The notes under the pieces were generated by a model, which searched no databases, was not told the origin of the DNA, and saw nothing but the letters and a program-made list of their open reading frames with translations. The position numbers were made by a program, and so were the translations under genes. A DNA stretch of 64,000 bases from Deinococcus yavapaiensis KR-236 (GTDB taxonomy: Bacteria; Deinococcota; Deinococci; Deinococcales; Deinococcaceae), in assembly GCF_003217515.1 (NCBI RefSeq), contig NZ_QJSX01000003.1:62001-126000 (forward strand), given 5' to 3'. Positions 39,173 through 48,394 of this stretch are shown one piece after another. The first letter of the stretch is position 1. Each line of letters starts with the position of its first letter.

Positions 39173-40633
39173 TCAAGCAGAAGGTTCCGCCGCGGACGGC
39201 AGGGGGTCTTCCTCCAGCATCGTCAGCACGCGCTGAGTGACAATATCCACCGCATGATCGGCGGCCACGTCGAGAGACGCCGAGGGCAAGGTGGGAACGT
39301 CCGTGCGCGCGGCGAGGTCGAGGAGGTACGCCTGCAGCATGCGAATCTCCTCGAAGTAGCGCACGTAGCGCGACATGCGCCGCGCTCCGGGTGCCGCGTC
39401 TCGCGCTTCGAAGTGGCGGTGGTGCTCGTCCACGTCGGGAACGGTCACGAGGATCGGCACGACGAGGGCCCCCGGGAAGGGCTCGGCCATGAGGTAGCCC
39501 GGCGCGACGTGCACGCCTTCCACCACGACCGACATGCCTTCCTCGATGCTGCGCTCGATGACAGCCTTGAGGCCGACGCTGACTTGCGCGACCTGCTCGC
39601 GGAAACCCGCGATGAGCAGGTCGCGCGTAGGGTGCGCGGGTGTCGGTTCGCCCGGCTCCAACAAGGCCTCCCACGCGTTGAAGGTGCTGGCATGCAGCGT
39701 GGGCAGCAAGCTCGGCGGGACCATGGCGCGCATCACCTGCCGCACGGAGTCCGTTGAGACGATCCTCGGGATGCCGAGGCGGTACGCGATTTCCGACGCG
39801 AGGAAGCTTTTGCCCGTACCGCTGACGCCGCCGAGCAGCAGCACGATGGGACGGCCGGGGCGGCGCAAGGCGCGCAGGAGGTGATAGCGCACGGCGGCGT
39901 CCTCGCCGACTTCGCGCCGCAGAATGTCCTCGACGACGTTCGTGAGGTGTTCACGCGTCACCGTGCGGCGATCGCCAGGATCTTTGGCGCGCAGTCGTTG
40001 CTGCGTTTCGCGCGCCACCTTGCGGGCGTGGTCGTGCGACAAGCCCGCCGCGAGCAGGGACTGCGCGAGGATGCCCTTGCTGAAGGGCACGATGACGCCG
40101 CCTTCGTCCACGACTCCGAGTCGTCCTCGGTGGTGACGCAAGAAGCGGTAGGTGTGCCGCCACGACTCTCCCAATGTGTTGGCGAGGGTCTCCTCGGTGA
40201 TCGTCCCGAGCTCGTCGGCCGTGACGTGCCGCACTCCGCCTTGCCGCAGCACGCGGTCGACGCGGCTCGCGACGGCGAACGCTTCCCTCGGCGCGAGGCC
40301 GACGTCCTCCAGACTGCGCGCGAGCACGCCGCGCGAAAAGGGCAGCGTGCCCGCGCCGCCCGTCACGGCGATGTCATGAAAGGTCGGGGTTTGCGCCGCG
40401 ACGCGATCGGCGTACACGTCGCCGAGCTCTTCGCGCACGAAGGTCACGAGAATACCTTGCAGTTGCTCCGGGGAGACGAGGCGCAAATCGTGGTCGAGCA
40501 GGTGCTGCTCGACCGAGCGAGCGACGGCCGCGCCCGGCTCTGGAGCGATGTCGGCGTTCAGGAGCGACTCGATCACGAGGCCTTTGGAAAAAGGCCAGCG
40601 GTGCCCGTCGCGCCCCACGTAGATCTCACGCAT
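39173..40633 (-). CDS. 2-phosphoglycerate kinase-like protein with three ATP-cone domains
   Basis: 486 residues. The C-terminal half is a P-loop kinase (LLLGGVSGTGKSFLASEIAY, Walker A 268-276; IVSTDSVRQVMR; VVVEGVHVAPGYL) of the archaeal 2-phosphoglycerate kinase family, which makes 2,3-bisphosphoglycerate on the way to cyclic-2,3-BPG. The N-terminal half is three successive ATP-cone modules with the repeated PFSKG/PFSRG signature at about 14, 98 and 183 (HRWPFSKGLVIESL, TLPFSRGVLARSL, VIVPFSKGILAQSL). ATP-cones sense ATP/dATP; three copies on one kinase is unusual. Confidence 0.88.
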   Translation of the reverse strand: MREIYVGRDGHRWPFSKGLVIESLLNADIAPEPGAAVARSVEQHLLDHDLRLVSPEQLQGILVTFVREELGDVYADRVAAQTPTFHDIAVTGGAGTLPFSRGVLARSLEDVGLAPREAFAVASRVDRVLRQGGVRHVTADELGTITEETLANTLGESWRHTYRFLRHHRGRLGVVDEGGVIVPFSKGILAQSLLAAGLSHDHARKVARETQQRLRAKDPGDRRTVTREHLTNVVEDILRREVGEDAAVRYHLLRALRRPGRPIVLLLGGVSGTGKSFLASEIAYRLGIPRIVSTDSVRQVMRAMVPPSLLPTLHASTFNAWEALLEPGEPTPAHPTRDLLIAGFREQVAQVSVGLKAVIERSIEEGMSVVVEGVHVAPGYLMAEPFPGALVVPILVTVPDVDEHHRHFEARDAAPGARRMSRYVRYFEEIRMLQAYLLDLAARTDVPTLPSASLDVAADHAVDIVTQRVLTMLEEDPLPSAAEPSA

Positions 40634-40718
40634 CGTCGGGCCACAGTTTAGAGGCTGGAACGCTCGACGTGTGCGCGTTCGGACGGACTTCGCGGTTTGA
40701 TCGAGTCTTGAGGGTCGC

Positions 40719-41324
40719 TCAGCCGCTTCGGAAGATTCCGCCGAGCAGCAAGTTGAGGGCCACTCGCATTTCTTCGCGCAGCGGACGGTCGTGCGCGTAC
40801 GCGCTCCAACGCAGGGCCGTCATGAGGTACGTGTCGGCGATGAGGTTCGTCATCCGCTCCAAGCTGAGATCCGTGCGCAGCCTGCCCGTCACGTGCAAAG
40901 GGCGCAAGATGAGCTCCACGACCTTCGCGAGCGGCAACGCTTGGTAGGCGGTGCGGGCACGCTCGGGATCGGGGTTGAGCAGTTCGTGCGCGAGGGGCGG
41001 AATGAGGTCTCGCTCCTTCACGCTCTCCTCGGCGAGACGGTCCCAAACTTCGTGCAGGACCGTGAGGGGCTCGGCGCCTTCACGCATGCGCGCGACGGCG
41101 TGGTCTTGCAGACGCTCGACGATTTCGGAGCCGTAATCGAGCAGCACCGCTTCCTTGTAGGGGTAGTAGTTGAAGAACGTGCCGCGTGAGACGTTGGCGG
41201 CCTTCGCGATGTCGGTCGCCGTGGTCTCTTGAAAGCCCGAGCGCTTGAACAGATCAATGGCGACGGTATAGATGCGTGCGCGCCGCCGCTCCTTCTGGCG
41301 TTCGCGCAACGACGTGGAATCCAT
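40719..41324 (-). CDS. TetR/AcrR-family transcriptional regulator
   Basis: 201 residues. The N-terminal helix-turn-helix is clear: RARIYTVAIDLFKRSGFQET, TATDIAKAANVSRGTFFNYY and PYKEAVLLDYG. The C-terminal ligand domain is helical and unassigned. A perfect TATAAT (41331-41336) stands six bases before the ATG. Its neighbours give no obvious regulated transporter; the polysaccharide-deacetylase gene directly upstream is on the same strand. Confidence 0.92.
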   Translation of the reverse strand: MDSTSLRERQKERRRARIYTVAIDLFKRSGFQETTATDIAKAANVSRGTFFNYYPYKEAVLLDYGSEIVERLQDHAVARMREGAEPLTVLHEVWDRLAEESVKERDLIPPLAHELLNPDPERARTAYQALPLAKVVELILRPLHVTGRLRTDLSLERMTNLIADTYLMTALRWSAYAHDRPLREEMRVALNLLLGGIFRSG

Positions 41325-41330
41325 CGCTTC

Positions 41331-41336
41331 ATTATA
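41331..41336 (-). promoter_or_regulatory. -10 box of the tetR gene
   Basis: A perfect TATAAT on the minus strand, six bases before the ATG at 41324. No good -35 was seen. Confidence 0.6.
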
Positions 41337-41342
41337 CCGAGT

Positions 41343-42608
41343 TCAAACCGTTTCGTCCCGACGCTTCGCTTTCGCTCCGTACTTTCGCAAAAACGCCTCA
41401 CGATCCACCCACGAGATGCGCGGTCGAAGCACGCGGCGGTCGGTGCGGGTACCGTACAGACGCCGAAGCGCGTTCATGCCCATCGACAGCACGCGCTCTT
41501 TCGTCTCGCTTTCGAGTCGGGCGCTTTGAAAGCCGAGCGGTTCGAGGACCTCGTGGAAAAGCGAGAACGCGAAGACGAGCCGAACTTCCTCGTACTTCGG
41601 ATTGGTTTGCAGCTGCTCGGCGACGTCTCTCAGCGAGTCGCGAAAGGCGCGCAGCGCGACGAAGGTGCCGACGTCGACGAGGGTGACGAGGCGCTTGCTG
41701 TGCACGTGGATTTCGGCGGCGGGCTCGCCCGGCTGCACGACGTCGCCGTTCGGCAGGGTGAGGGGCGGACCCTCGTACGGCGCGAGGCCGAGACGCGTCA
41801 AGCCACGCGCTCGCCGCGTCAGAAGGTCGAGGTGACCGGCGCGATCGAATCGCTCGTCGACGACGCGTCGCCACATCCGCACGAGCAGACCGCGCGTCGC
41901 TTCCGTTCTCGCGCCTTGCAAATGCGACACCGTGACGAAGGTGTATCCTCGGTCGCCGACGCTGTCCAGCCACTCGCCGAGCCCGTCGTCGCTCGTGAGG
42001 GCGACGATGTTTCCCGGCTCCAGACGGTCTTCCACCGCCTTCGGCGTTCCACGAAGGCTCCAACCCACGGCGCGTACGTTCGCTCGCTCGAGGCGCCACG
42101 CGGTGGTCGCGTCGTACACGGTCGGGCGCCAAACGGCCACCGTCGCGCCAAGCGTGGCGAGGCCCGCTCGACCTCGGCGCAAACCGAGGGAGCCCGACCC
42201 GCCGACTTCGTGCCCTTCGCCTACCGCGCGGCGCACGAGCTCGGGACGAGCGACCGCTCGAGCGGGGTCGAACAAGAACGTCGCCTTCGCGCCTTTCTCG
42301 GCGAGCACGTCGAGGACGCGCGCCGTCATGTCGTCCGGCCCGCCTTCGAAGGTGAGGGCGAGTTCGGGATGGCCGCCGTGCCCTTCGCGCAGCACACCGA
42401 AGTTCGCGCGGCGCATCGCCAGCCACGGAACGCCCCACGCCAAGAGCGCGCCGAGCAGCGCCAGCCGAAGGGTCGCGCGCGCCGCCACGCGTTCGTGCGC
42501 GCCGCGTGAACGCTTCAAGACTTTGGGAGGAGGCAACTTAAGGATCGACAAAGTATCATAAGGTTCAGACGCATGGCACTTCACCCTTCCGACGCGCGAT
42601 TTCCTCAT
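41343..42608 (-). CDS. Polysaccharide deacetylase-like protein with degenerate NodB motifs and YkoP-like C terminus
   Basis: About 421 residues: a membrane helix (TLRLALLGALLAWGVPWLAM) then a NodB-like domain. The catalytic TFDDGP motif reads LTFEGGPDDM and the zinc-binding His motif is missing (GHEVGGSGSLG), so deacetylase activity is doubtful. The last 170 residues (EIHVHSKRLVTLVDVGTFVA, LFHEVLEPLGFQSARL, RISWVDREAFLRKYG) fit the YkoP-like domain seen behind some deacetylases. The start is uncertain; ATG 42608 follows a TAGTCT box by eight bases. Close association with a GT4 gene suggests an envelope role. Confidence 0.75.
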   Translation of the reverse strand: MRKSRVGRVKCHASEPYDTLSILKLPPPKVLKRSRGAHERVAARATLRLALLGALLAWGVPWLAMRRANFGVLREGHGGHPELALTFEGGPDDMTARVLDVLAEKGAKATFLFDPARAVARPELVRRAVGEGHEVGGSGSLGLRRGRAGLATLGATVAVWRPTVYDATTAWRLERANVRAVGWSLRGTPKAVEDRLEPGNIVALTSDDGLGEWLDSVGDRGYTFVTVSHLQGARTEATRGLLVRMWRRVVDERFDRAGHLDLLTRRARGLTRLGLAPYEGPPLTLPNGDVVQPGEPAAEIHVHSKRLVTLVDVGTFVALRAFRDSLRDVAEQLQTNPKYEEVRLVFAFSLFHEVLEPLGFQSARLESETKERVLSMGMNALRRLYGTRTDRRVLRPRISWVDREAFLRKYGAKAKRRDETV

Positions 42609-42733
42609 GTCCGAGTAGACTACCACCGGGACTTGACCGTCGCGCGCCCGATCTCGGCGCCGCGAACTTTCGAGTCTCGCTTCGCGTTCGGGCTCCCCGC
42701 TGTCATGAAGCCGTCCCCGAGAGGAGAATCCCC

Positions 42734-43951
42734 TTGCGCCCCTTGAGAATCGGTCTGTTCACAGACGTGTTCCTGCCCGACCAAAACGGCGTCTCGACCA
42801 GCATCCTGCTGCTGCACGCCGAACTGCGACGTCGCGGCCACGACGCTTGGATCATCGCGCCCGCCTTTCCCGATCACCTTGACGACGAGTCCACGGTGGT
42901 GCGCCTGCGCTCCATCACGAACCCCGTCTTGCGACGTCAACGCCTCGCGTTTCCACGCAAGCGCCGCCTTCCTTGCCAATTCGACCTCGTGCACACGCAC
43001 ACCCCTTGGGTCATCGGGTGGTGGGGCGCGCGTCTCGCGCGCAAGTGGAACGCGCCGCACATCACGACCTTCCACACGCACCTCGAGCGCTACACGCACT
43101 ACATTCCCGGCTTGTCGCGCATCGATCGCCGCACGAAAGCCGTGTCGCGCATCGCGCGCCGCTTCTACAACCGCGCGGACTTCATCGTCGCGCCCACCGT
43201 CGCCAGCGCCGAGATCGTGCAGGGCTACGGCGCCTTGCAACCCGTGCGCATCGTTCCGACGGGCATCGACGAGGATCTGTTGCTGCGCGCGCCCGTCTGC
43301 CCCTCGCCGTGGCCCGAAGGCAAGCGGCGGCTTCTCACCATCGGTCGCCTCGGACACGAGAAGCGCTTCGACGTCGTGCTCGAAGCGCTCGCGCAACTGC
43401 GGCGCGGCGCGCACGGCGCGCCCGTGGACGCGCACCTCGTGCACATCGGCGAGGGACCGCAAGGCGAGGAGTTACGCGAACTCGCCGCGTCGCTCGACTT
43501 GCAAGCGCACGTGACCTTCCTCGGCCGCGTTCCGGTGCAGCACATCGGCGCGTACTACCGCATGGCGGAACTGTTCGTCTTCGCGTCGGACACCGAGACG
43601 CAAGGCCTCGTTCTCACCGAGGCGCAGATGACGGGCTTGCCCGTGGTCGCGGTCGGAGCGGGCGGCACGCTCGACGGCGTGAAGAACGGCGAAAGCGGTT
43701 ACCTCGTCGCGCCCGGCGACACGTCCGCCATCGCGCGGCTCTCGGCGAAGATCCTCGCGGACGCCGCTTTGCACGAGCACTTGTCGCGCGGCGCACACGC
43801 CTTCGCGGCGTCATCGAGCCTGCCCGTCGTGACGGACCGCATGCTCGAAGTGTACTTGGAAGCCCTCGTCGCCTTCGAAGCGGGCGCCTTCACGAACCGT
43901 CTTGTGGACGGCGCTCGAAGTAACCTGTCGTACGACCGCCGAGGTTCTTGA
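42734..43951 (+). CDS. Glycosyltransferase family 4
   Basis: A GT-B retaining glycosyltransferase of 405 residues. [20 protein letters not shown] and [20 protein letters not shown] are the acceptor half; [40 protein letters not shown] and [20 protein letters not shown] the nucleotide-sugar half with the E-x7-E. It resembles bacterial diacylglycerol glucosyltransferases (glycolipid synthesis), but the acceptor is not certain. It starts at TTG 42734 because GAGAGGAG stands seven bases upstream and no ATG fits. Its last 62 bases overlap the convergent GT2 gene. Confidence 0.88.
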   Translation: MRPLRIGLFTDVFLPDQNGVSTSILLLHAELRRRGHDAWIIAPAFPDHLDDESTVVRLRSITNPVLRRQRLAFPRKRRLPCQFDLVHTHTPWVIGWWGARLARKWNAPHITTFHTHLERYTHYIPGLSRIDRRTKAVSRIARRFYNRADFIVAPTVASAEIVQGYGALQPVRIVPTGIDEDLLLRAPVCPSPWPEGKRRLLTIGRLGHEKRFDVVLEALAQLRRGAHGAPVDAHLVHIGEGPQGEELRELAASLDLQAHVTFLGRVPVQHIGAYYRMAELFVFASDTETQGLVLTEAQMTGLPVVAVGAGGTLDGVKNGESGYLVAPGDTSAIARLSAKILADAALHEHLSRGAHAFAASSSLPVVTDRMLEVYLEALVAFEAGAFTNRLVDGARSNLSYDRRGS

Positions 43952-44573
43952 CGTGCTGCCACAGAAAGCGACCGAACCCGCCCTTGACGCGTCGCGCCGA
44001 CGTTTCGACGAGCGCGTGGGGCACGTAGCGAACCTCGCCGAGCCGCGCGAGCGCGAAGCCCAGCAAAACGTCCTCGCGCGCCTCCACCAAGGGGTAGCCG
44101 CCCGCGAGCAGGGCGGCAGAGCGCGAGAAGGCCATGTTCGCTCCGGCGAGGTTCGGTCGCTTCACGGCCGCCATGACGTTGAGAAACGCCCTGTAGCCGA
44201 GCTCGGAGGCGACGCTCGCCAACGGGCTCACCTCGTCGAATCGCATCGGGCCGTACAGCGCGACCGCGTTCGGCGCGCCGCCGTGAAGGTGTTCGAGCCA
44301 CTGGCGCGAGGGTTTCGAATCGGCGTCGGTGGACGCCACCCAATCGCCGCTCGCCGCCAAGAGGCCCGCTTGACGCGCGTACGCCACGCCAGGCGTGTCG
44401 CACGCGACCACCGTGGCGCCCCACGCGCGGGCGACGCTCGCCGTGTCGTCCGTGCTGCGGTTGTCCACGACGATCACCTCGTCGGGAAGACGCGTTTGCC
44501 GTTCGAGCGCGCTCAGCAATCGAGGCAAGTACGCCGCCTCGTCGTACGCGGGCACCACCACGCTTATTCGCAC
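43890..44573 (-). CDS. Glycosyltransferase family 2
   Basis: 227 residues of a GT-A transferase: [37 protein letters not shown], the DxD-type STDADSKPS and [20 protein letters not shown] with [12 protein letters not shown]. There is no membrane helix, so it is a soluble or peripheral enzyme. The start is GTG 44573, which follows TACACT by six bases, rather than the TTG 18 bases upstream that would lie within the -10 area. It overlaps the end of the GT4 gene on the other strand. Confidence 0.86.
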   Translation of the reverse strand: MRISVVVPAYDEAAYLPRLLSALERQTRLPDEVIVVDNRSTDDTASVARAWGATVVACDTPGVAYARQAGLLAASGDWVASTDADSKPSRQWLEHLHGGAPNAVALYGPMRFDEVSPLASVASELGYRAFLNVMAAVKRPNLAGANMAFSRSAALLAGGYPLVEAREDVLLGFALARLGEVRYVPHALVETSARRVKGGFGRFLWQHVKNLGGRTTGYFERRPQDGS

Positions 44574-44620
44574 GTTCAGAGTGTAAAGCAAGGCGCGCGG
44601 ACGGCGTGCTCGGAGGCGCG

Positions 44621-45835
44621 GTGACGTCGCGCGTCTTGCGCTCCTTGCCTTGGCCGCGCGCCACGGTGAGCGTCGTGTGGCGCGCCGTCGCCGTGCTGTG
44701 CTTCGCCGAGTTCGTACGCACGGGCGTCTACGGCGCGTTTCTGCCGCTGTTCGGTCCGAAGGTCCTCGGATTGAACGCCACGGCGGTCGCCCTCGCGTTC
44801 AGCGTGCACTTCGGCGCCGATACGGTCGCGCGCAGTCTCGGCGGACATCTCGTGGGACGCTTCGGCTTGCGGCCGCTCGCCGTCGTCGGGACGCTCGTGA
44901 CGCTGGGCGTCCTGTTGACGCTGCCGCACGTCGCGACCGCCTGGGAGCTCATGCTGCTCGCCGCGGTTCACGGCGTCGCATTCAGTCCACTCTGGCCGGG
45001 CGTCATGACCTTGGCGAGTTCGAACGCCGCTCCGGATGAGCAAGCGCGCGCCACGAGCTTCACGCAGATGGCGATCTTTCCGTTCATCGGCATCAGTTTT
45101 CTCGGTATCGGCGAACTCGCCTCCCTTGGAATGCGCCTCGGGCAGACGTCCGTGGCGTGGCTGACGCTGGTCCTCGCGGGATTTCTGCCCGTGCTGTTCC
45201 TGCTCGGCCGAAAGTGGGAAATCGCGAGCGTTCGCCGAGCGTCCACGGCGACGAGCGTTCGCGAGGCCGCGCCGCCCACGCCGCCCCGAACGAAGCGCGC
45301 GCTCGCCGTGCTGCTGCCTGTCGCCGTGATGCAGACGCTCGGCTTGACGCTCCTCAGCCCCATCCTCTTGAAGTTCGCCGTGAACGCCGGACTTGGCACG
45401 CTCGGCTTGGCCATCGTGATTGGCATCGGGGCGGGCACGGCCTACCTGCTGCTCAGCGCGTCGGGAAGACTCGCCGATCGACGCGGCGCGCGTCCCGTCT
45501 TGGTGCTCGGCCTCGTGCTGATCGGCTTGGGCTTCGCCTTCATCGCGACCTTGCCGCCGTTGTGGGCTTACTTCGCCATCGCCGCGCTCGTCGGCGTCGG
45601 CTACTCGCTGATGATGCCGGGCTGGCTGGGATTGGTCGCCAAGATGCTGCCCGAGAAGGAACGCGCGACGCGTTGGGGCGTCATCATGACCGCCGAGAAC
45701 GTCGGCACGACGGTCGGGCCGCTCATCGGCGGTTTCGCGTGGGACGCCTTCGGAATGCGCGGTCCGTTCCTCGTCGGAGCAGGCCTCTTCACGGTCATGA
45801 CGATCGTCTACCTGTTTTGGAAACCGCGCGTCTGA
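44621..45835 (+). CDS. Major facilitator superfamily transporter
   Basis: 404 residues with 12 predicted membrane helices in two six-helix halves joined by a charged loop ([20 protein letters not shown]). [20 protein letters not shown] is the cytoplasmic loop-2/3 signature (GxxxDRxGRR-like) and [20 protein letters not shown] its copy in the second half. Substrate is unknown; the pattern suits a drug or metabolite exporter. GTG 44621 has GGAGG four bases upstream and is preferred over GTG 44606. It is divergent from the GT2 gene by 47 bases. Confidence 0.87.
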   Translation: MTSRVLRSLPWPRATVSVVWRAVAVLCFAEFVRTGVYGAFLPLFGPKVLGLNATAVALAFSVHFGADTVARSLGGHLVGRFGLRPLAVVGTLVTLGVLLTLPHVATAWELMLLAAVHGVAFSPLWPGVMTLASSNAAPDEQARATSFTQMAIFPFIGISFLGIGELASLGMRLGQTSVAWLTLVLAGFLPVLFLLGRKWEIASVRRASTATSVREAAPPTPPRTKRALAVLLPVAVMQTLGLTLLSPILLKFAVNAGLGTLGLAIVIGIGAGTAYLLLSASGRLADRRGARPVLVLGLVLIGLGFAFIATLPPLWAYFAIAALVGVGYSLMMPGWLGLVAKMLPEKERATRWGVIMTAENVGTTVGPLIGGFAWDAFGMRGPFLVGAGLFTVMTIVYLFWKPRV

Positions 45836-45846
45836 TCGCGCGGCAG

Positions 45847-45877
45847 GGAAGAGGGCGCTCGTCGAGCGCCCTCTTCC
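45847..45877. terminator. Bidirectional terminator
   Basis: A perfect 14-bp stem (45847-45860 with 45864-45877) and a three-base loop between the convergent MFS and GH16 stops. Confidence 0.85.
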
Positions 45878-45878
45878 T

Positions 45879-47864
45879 TCAATTCTGCGTCAGCCGGAAA
45901 TCGCGCAAGTACAGCTGGTAATCGTCTCCGCGCCGTCCGTCGGCAGCCAGGATCTGCAAAATGGCCGCCGGATTCGTCGTGGGGGCGGTGAACGTGTAGG
46001 AGTAGGTTCGTTCCGTCGTGTCCACCTCGGCCGACTGATCGAGGTAACGGGCGTAGCTGCCTCCGTTCTCGCCGACGACGACCCCGAGCTTGCGGAGCGA
46101 GTCGGCTCGGCCCTTGAACGTCAGCGTGTAGCTGCGGCCCTGCACGAGGGGCACCCCCGGTTGATTGACCTGAACGTGCCAGTTGTTCGTCGGGTCGACG
46201 TGCGCGACCGCCACGTGCAACCACCCTCCGTCGACCGAAACGTTCAGACCGGTCGCCGGGTTGTTCCACGTTCGCCAGTACGCGGTGCGAGCGACGCCCG
46301 CGACGCCCTCGTCGCTCGTGGCGTCCTGAGTGAAGGCGCCGTTGTACACGAGGTTGCCGTCGCTTGCGGGCGGACGACCGGAGAGGTCGACGGTTCCGAC
46401 CGACCGAACGCGTACGTTGTCGATCCAGACGGGACCCGCGCCCGCGGCGCCCAAGTTGAACTCCAAGCGCGCTTGGGCGTCGGTAGTGGCCGTCATCGGG
46501 AAGAAGAGGGTCTGCGTCGCGCGGGTCGTGCCGATCTTGACTTGCTGCTCGCCCGAGTACGCCGCGTAGCCGCGGTTCGCGTCCCCGCCAACTTTGATCA
46601 TCGCCGAGCGAGGCGTGGCGGCCCAGGCGTCGAAACTCACTTCGTACCGCTGGCCACGCTCGATGTTCAAGCCGTCTTGCCGAACTTGGATCGCGTAATT
46701 GACGCTGCCGGGATTCGTGACGTCCACTTTGAGTGCTCCGCCGTCGTTGCCGAGAGTCGCCTCGCCGTCGCTCTTGAACAGCGTCCAGAAGTACGACTGG
46801 GGCGTGCCGGTCAGCACGGTCGTCGACGGTGTGACGCGGGCGTCGCGGTCTGTCCAGTCGAAGCCGCCGTTGTAGACGAGGTTGCCGTCGGGCAACGCGG
46901 GCCGTGCCGGTGTGGTGCTCGGCGTCCACGGGTACGTCATGTCGGGTCGCTGTCCGGCGGCGCGTCCTTCGTCGGGCAGCGAGGAGACGCGCACGTAGTC
47001 CACCAGCATTCGCGCTTCGTTCGGCGTGGAAGCGTCCGGGTTGCCGTCGAAGTTTCCGCCGACGGCGAGGTTGAGCAGTAGGTGGAAGGGACGGTCGAAG
47101 GGCGCGGGCCAAGCGTTGAGGTCCGCTTCGCTTTGCGGAGCGGTCTTGGACGAACTCCACCAGCGTGTCCGCGTGGACGTCAACTGCCCGTCGACGTACC
47201 AGCGAATTTCGCCGGGACGCCACTCCAAGGTGTACGTGTGCCAATCGGCCACGGTGCCGCTCGCCGGGAAGGTGAACTCTTCGCTGGAGTAGATGTTGCC
47301 GGGCCAGATGCCCCCGTAGTGAATGGTGTGCCCGAGGCGGTTGGGCTTGCTGCCCCAACCCTCGATGATGTCGATTTCGCCGGAGGCCGCCCAGCCTCCG
47401 TAAGGATTGGGCTCTTCGGGCAGCATCCAGATGGCGGGCCACAAGCCTTTGCCGGTGGGAAGTTTCGCGCGAATCTCGAACTTGCCGTACGCGCGACTGA
47501 ACTTGCCCGCCGTGCGAAGGCGACCCGACGTCCAGTCGAAGGTCGCTTGCGCCGCGCCCGCTTGTCCCGTGTACGCTTCTCGCCTCGCAGTGATGACGAG
47601 GTGGCCGTCTTCGACGCTGACGTTCTGGGAACGGTCCGTGTAGTACTCGAGCTCGTTGTTGCCCCATCCCGCCACGTACTGGTTGCCCGACATGAAGCCG
47701 TTGCCGAGTTGATAGCTCCACTTCCCGAGGTCGAGGCTCGGGCTGGAGAACTCGTCGCTCCAGACGAGTTGCGAACTCGCTTCCTGGGAATTCGCGAGGG
47801 TCGGGGTGCCGCTCGCGGCGAGCATGAAGGTGAGGGTGACGAGGAGGACGCGTGCCTTCGACAT
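45879..47864 (-). CDS. Secreted GH16 beta-glucanase with two CBM4_9-like domains
   Basis: An endo-beta-1,3(4)-glucanase (laminarinase type), 661 residues. A signal peptide (1-24) is followed by a jelly-roll catalytic domain (30-295) with GEIDIIEGWG, the E-x-D-x-x-E site (Glu163, Asp165, Glu168), and LWPAIWMLPE, GHTIHYGG and WHTYTLEWRPGEIRWYVDGQ. Two carbohydrate-binding modules follow, each opening with DGNLVYNG (about 327 and 505) and containing the FDAWA/FKGRA-type strand of CBM4_9. GGAGG precedes the ATG. Two LacI/cre-type operators lie upstream, so expression is probably sugar-controlled. Confidence 0.93.
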   Translation of the reverse strand: MSKARVLLVTLTFMLAASGTPTLANSQEASSQLVWSDEFSSPSLDLGKWSYQLGNGFMSGNQYVAGWGNNELEYYTDRSQNVSVEDGHLVITARREAYTGQAGAAQATFDWTSGRLRTAGKFSRAYGKFEIRAKLPTGKGLWPAIWMLPEEPNPYGGWAASGEIDIIEGWGSKPNRLGHTIHYGGIWPGNIYSSEEFTFPASGTVADWHTYTLEWRPGEIRWYVDGQLTSTRTRWWSSSKTAPQSEADLNAWPAPFDRPFHLLLNLAVGGNFDGNPDASTPNEARMLVDYVRVSSLPDEGRAAGQRPDMTYPWTPSTTPARPALPDGNLVYNGGFDWTDRDARVTPSTTVLTGTPQSYFWTLFKSDGEATLGNDGGALKVDVTNPGSVNYAIQVRQDGLNIERGQRYEVSFDAWAATPRSAMIKVGGDANRGYAAYSGEQQVKIGTTRATQTLFFPMTATTDAQARLEFNLGAAGAGPVWIDNVRVRSVGTVDLSGRPPASDGNLVYNGAFTQDATSDEGVAGVARTAYWRTWNNPATGLNVSVDGGWLHVAVAHVDPTNNWHVQVNQPGVPLVQGRSYTLTFKGRADSLRKLGVVVGENGGSYARYLDQSAEVDTTERTYSYTFTAPTTNPAAILQILAADGRRGDDYQLYLRDFRLTQN

Positions 47865-47976
47865 GTTGAACCTCCGGTCTTGGCAGGCCGAGAACTGCCT
47901 GCCTTTTCGAGCAGGAACCTTCGGGAGACCGCCGGCTTGCTCTGGATTTGAAGTCGAAGGGAGCGTAACACGGAGG

Positions 47977-47990
47977 TGAAAGCGTTTTCA
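47977..47990. promoter_or_regulatory. LacI/cre-type operator, proximal to GH16
   Basis: TGAAAGCGTTTTCA is a near-perfect 14-base palindrome matching the catabolite-responsive/LacI-family operator consensus. It overlaps the -35 box of the GH16 promoter. Confidence 0.75.
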
Positions 47991-48107
47991 AGCACCTATT
48001 ACGCAGAAGTGCTCGGCGACGGTCGGGAAAGCCCACTGGGTCCACTTGGGGGATCGAAAACAGCGGGAGAACGTGCGCATCGTTCGAGATGAAATTGACC
48101 TCTGGAC

Positions 48108-48121
48108 TGAAAGCGCTTTCA
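48108..48121. promoter_or_regulatory. LacI/cre-type operator, distal to GH16
   Basis: TGAAAGCGCTTTCA is a perfect palindrome, centred 131 bases upstream of the proximal one. Paired sites at this spacing could support repression by looping. Confidence 0.75.
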
Positions 48122-48178
48122 AGAAGATACAAAAGCGACGATAGCGACGCCCCCGCGCTTCACGTAACCTCGAACGAA

Positions 48179-48394
48179 TTACTCCTCGTCTTCGTCTTCC
48201 TCGGTGAGGGCCTCGACCTCGTCGAAATCCTCACCGAGTGCGCGCCGCACCGCTTCGATGCGAGTCTTGCACGCCTCGTACGCCGCCTTCGCCTCCTCCA
48301 GCAAGGGCAGGACGCGGTCGAGGTCGGCGTCACCGCTTTCGAGTTCGGCGGCGATCCGCGCCAAGGTGTCGTAGTGTCGGCGGTAGTCGCTCAT
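48179..48394 (-). CDS. xseB: Exodeoxyribonuclease VII small subunit
   Basis: 71 residues: YRRHYDTLARIAAELESGDA, DLDRVLPLLEEAKAAYEACK and a long acidic tail (EVEALTEEDEDEE). These are the XseB helices that bind several copies per XseA. The ATG overlaps the xseA stop (ATGA). It is too short and acidic to be recognised alone, but the operon context is decisive. Confidence 0.93.
   Translation of the reverse strand: MSDYRRHYDTLARIAAELESGDADLDRVLPLLEEAKAAYEACKTRIEAVRRALGEDFDEVEALTEEDEDEE

Larger units (their letters stand above)
47865..48178. other. Regulatory region of the GH16 gene, 314 bases
   Basis: It holds the two operators, a probable promoter (minus strand, TTGAAA, 18-base spacer, TACGCT, overlapping the proximal operator) and a leader of about 85 bases. 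No gene was seen. Confidence 0.5.

Noticed and set aside
45808..48132. 774-codon minus frame overlapping GH16
   Set aside because: Arg/His/Pro-rich shadow of the GH16 gene in another frame; no domain visible.
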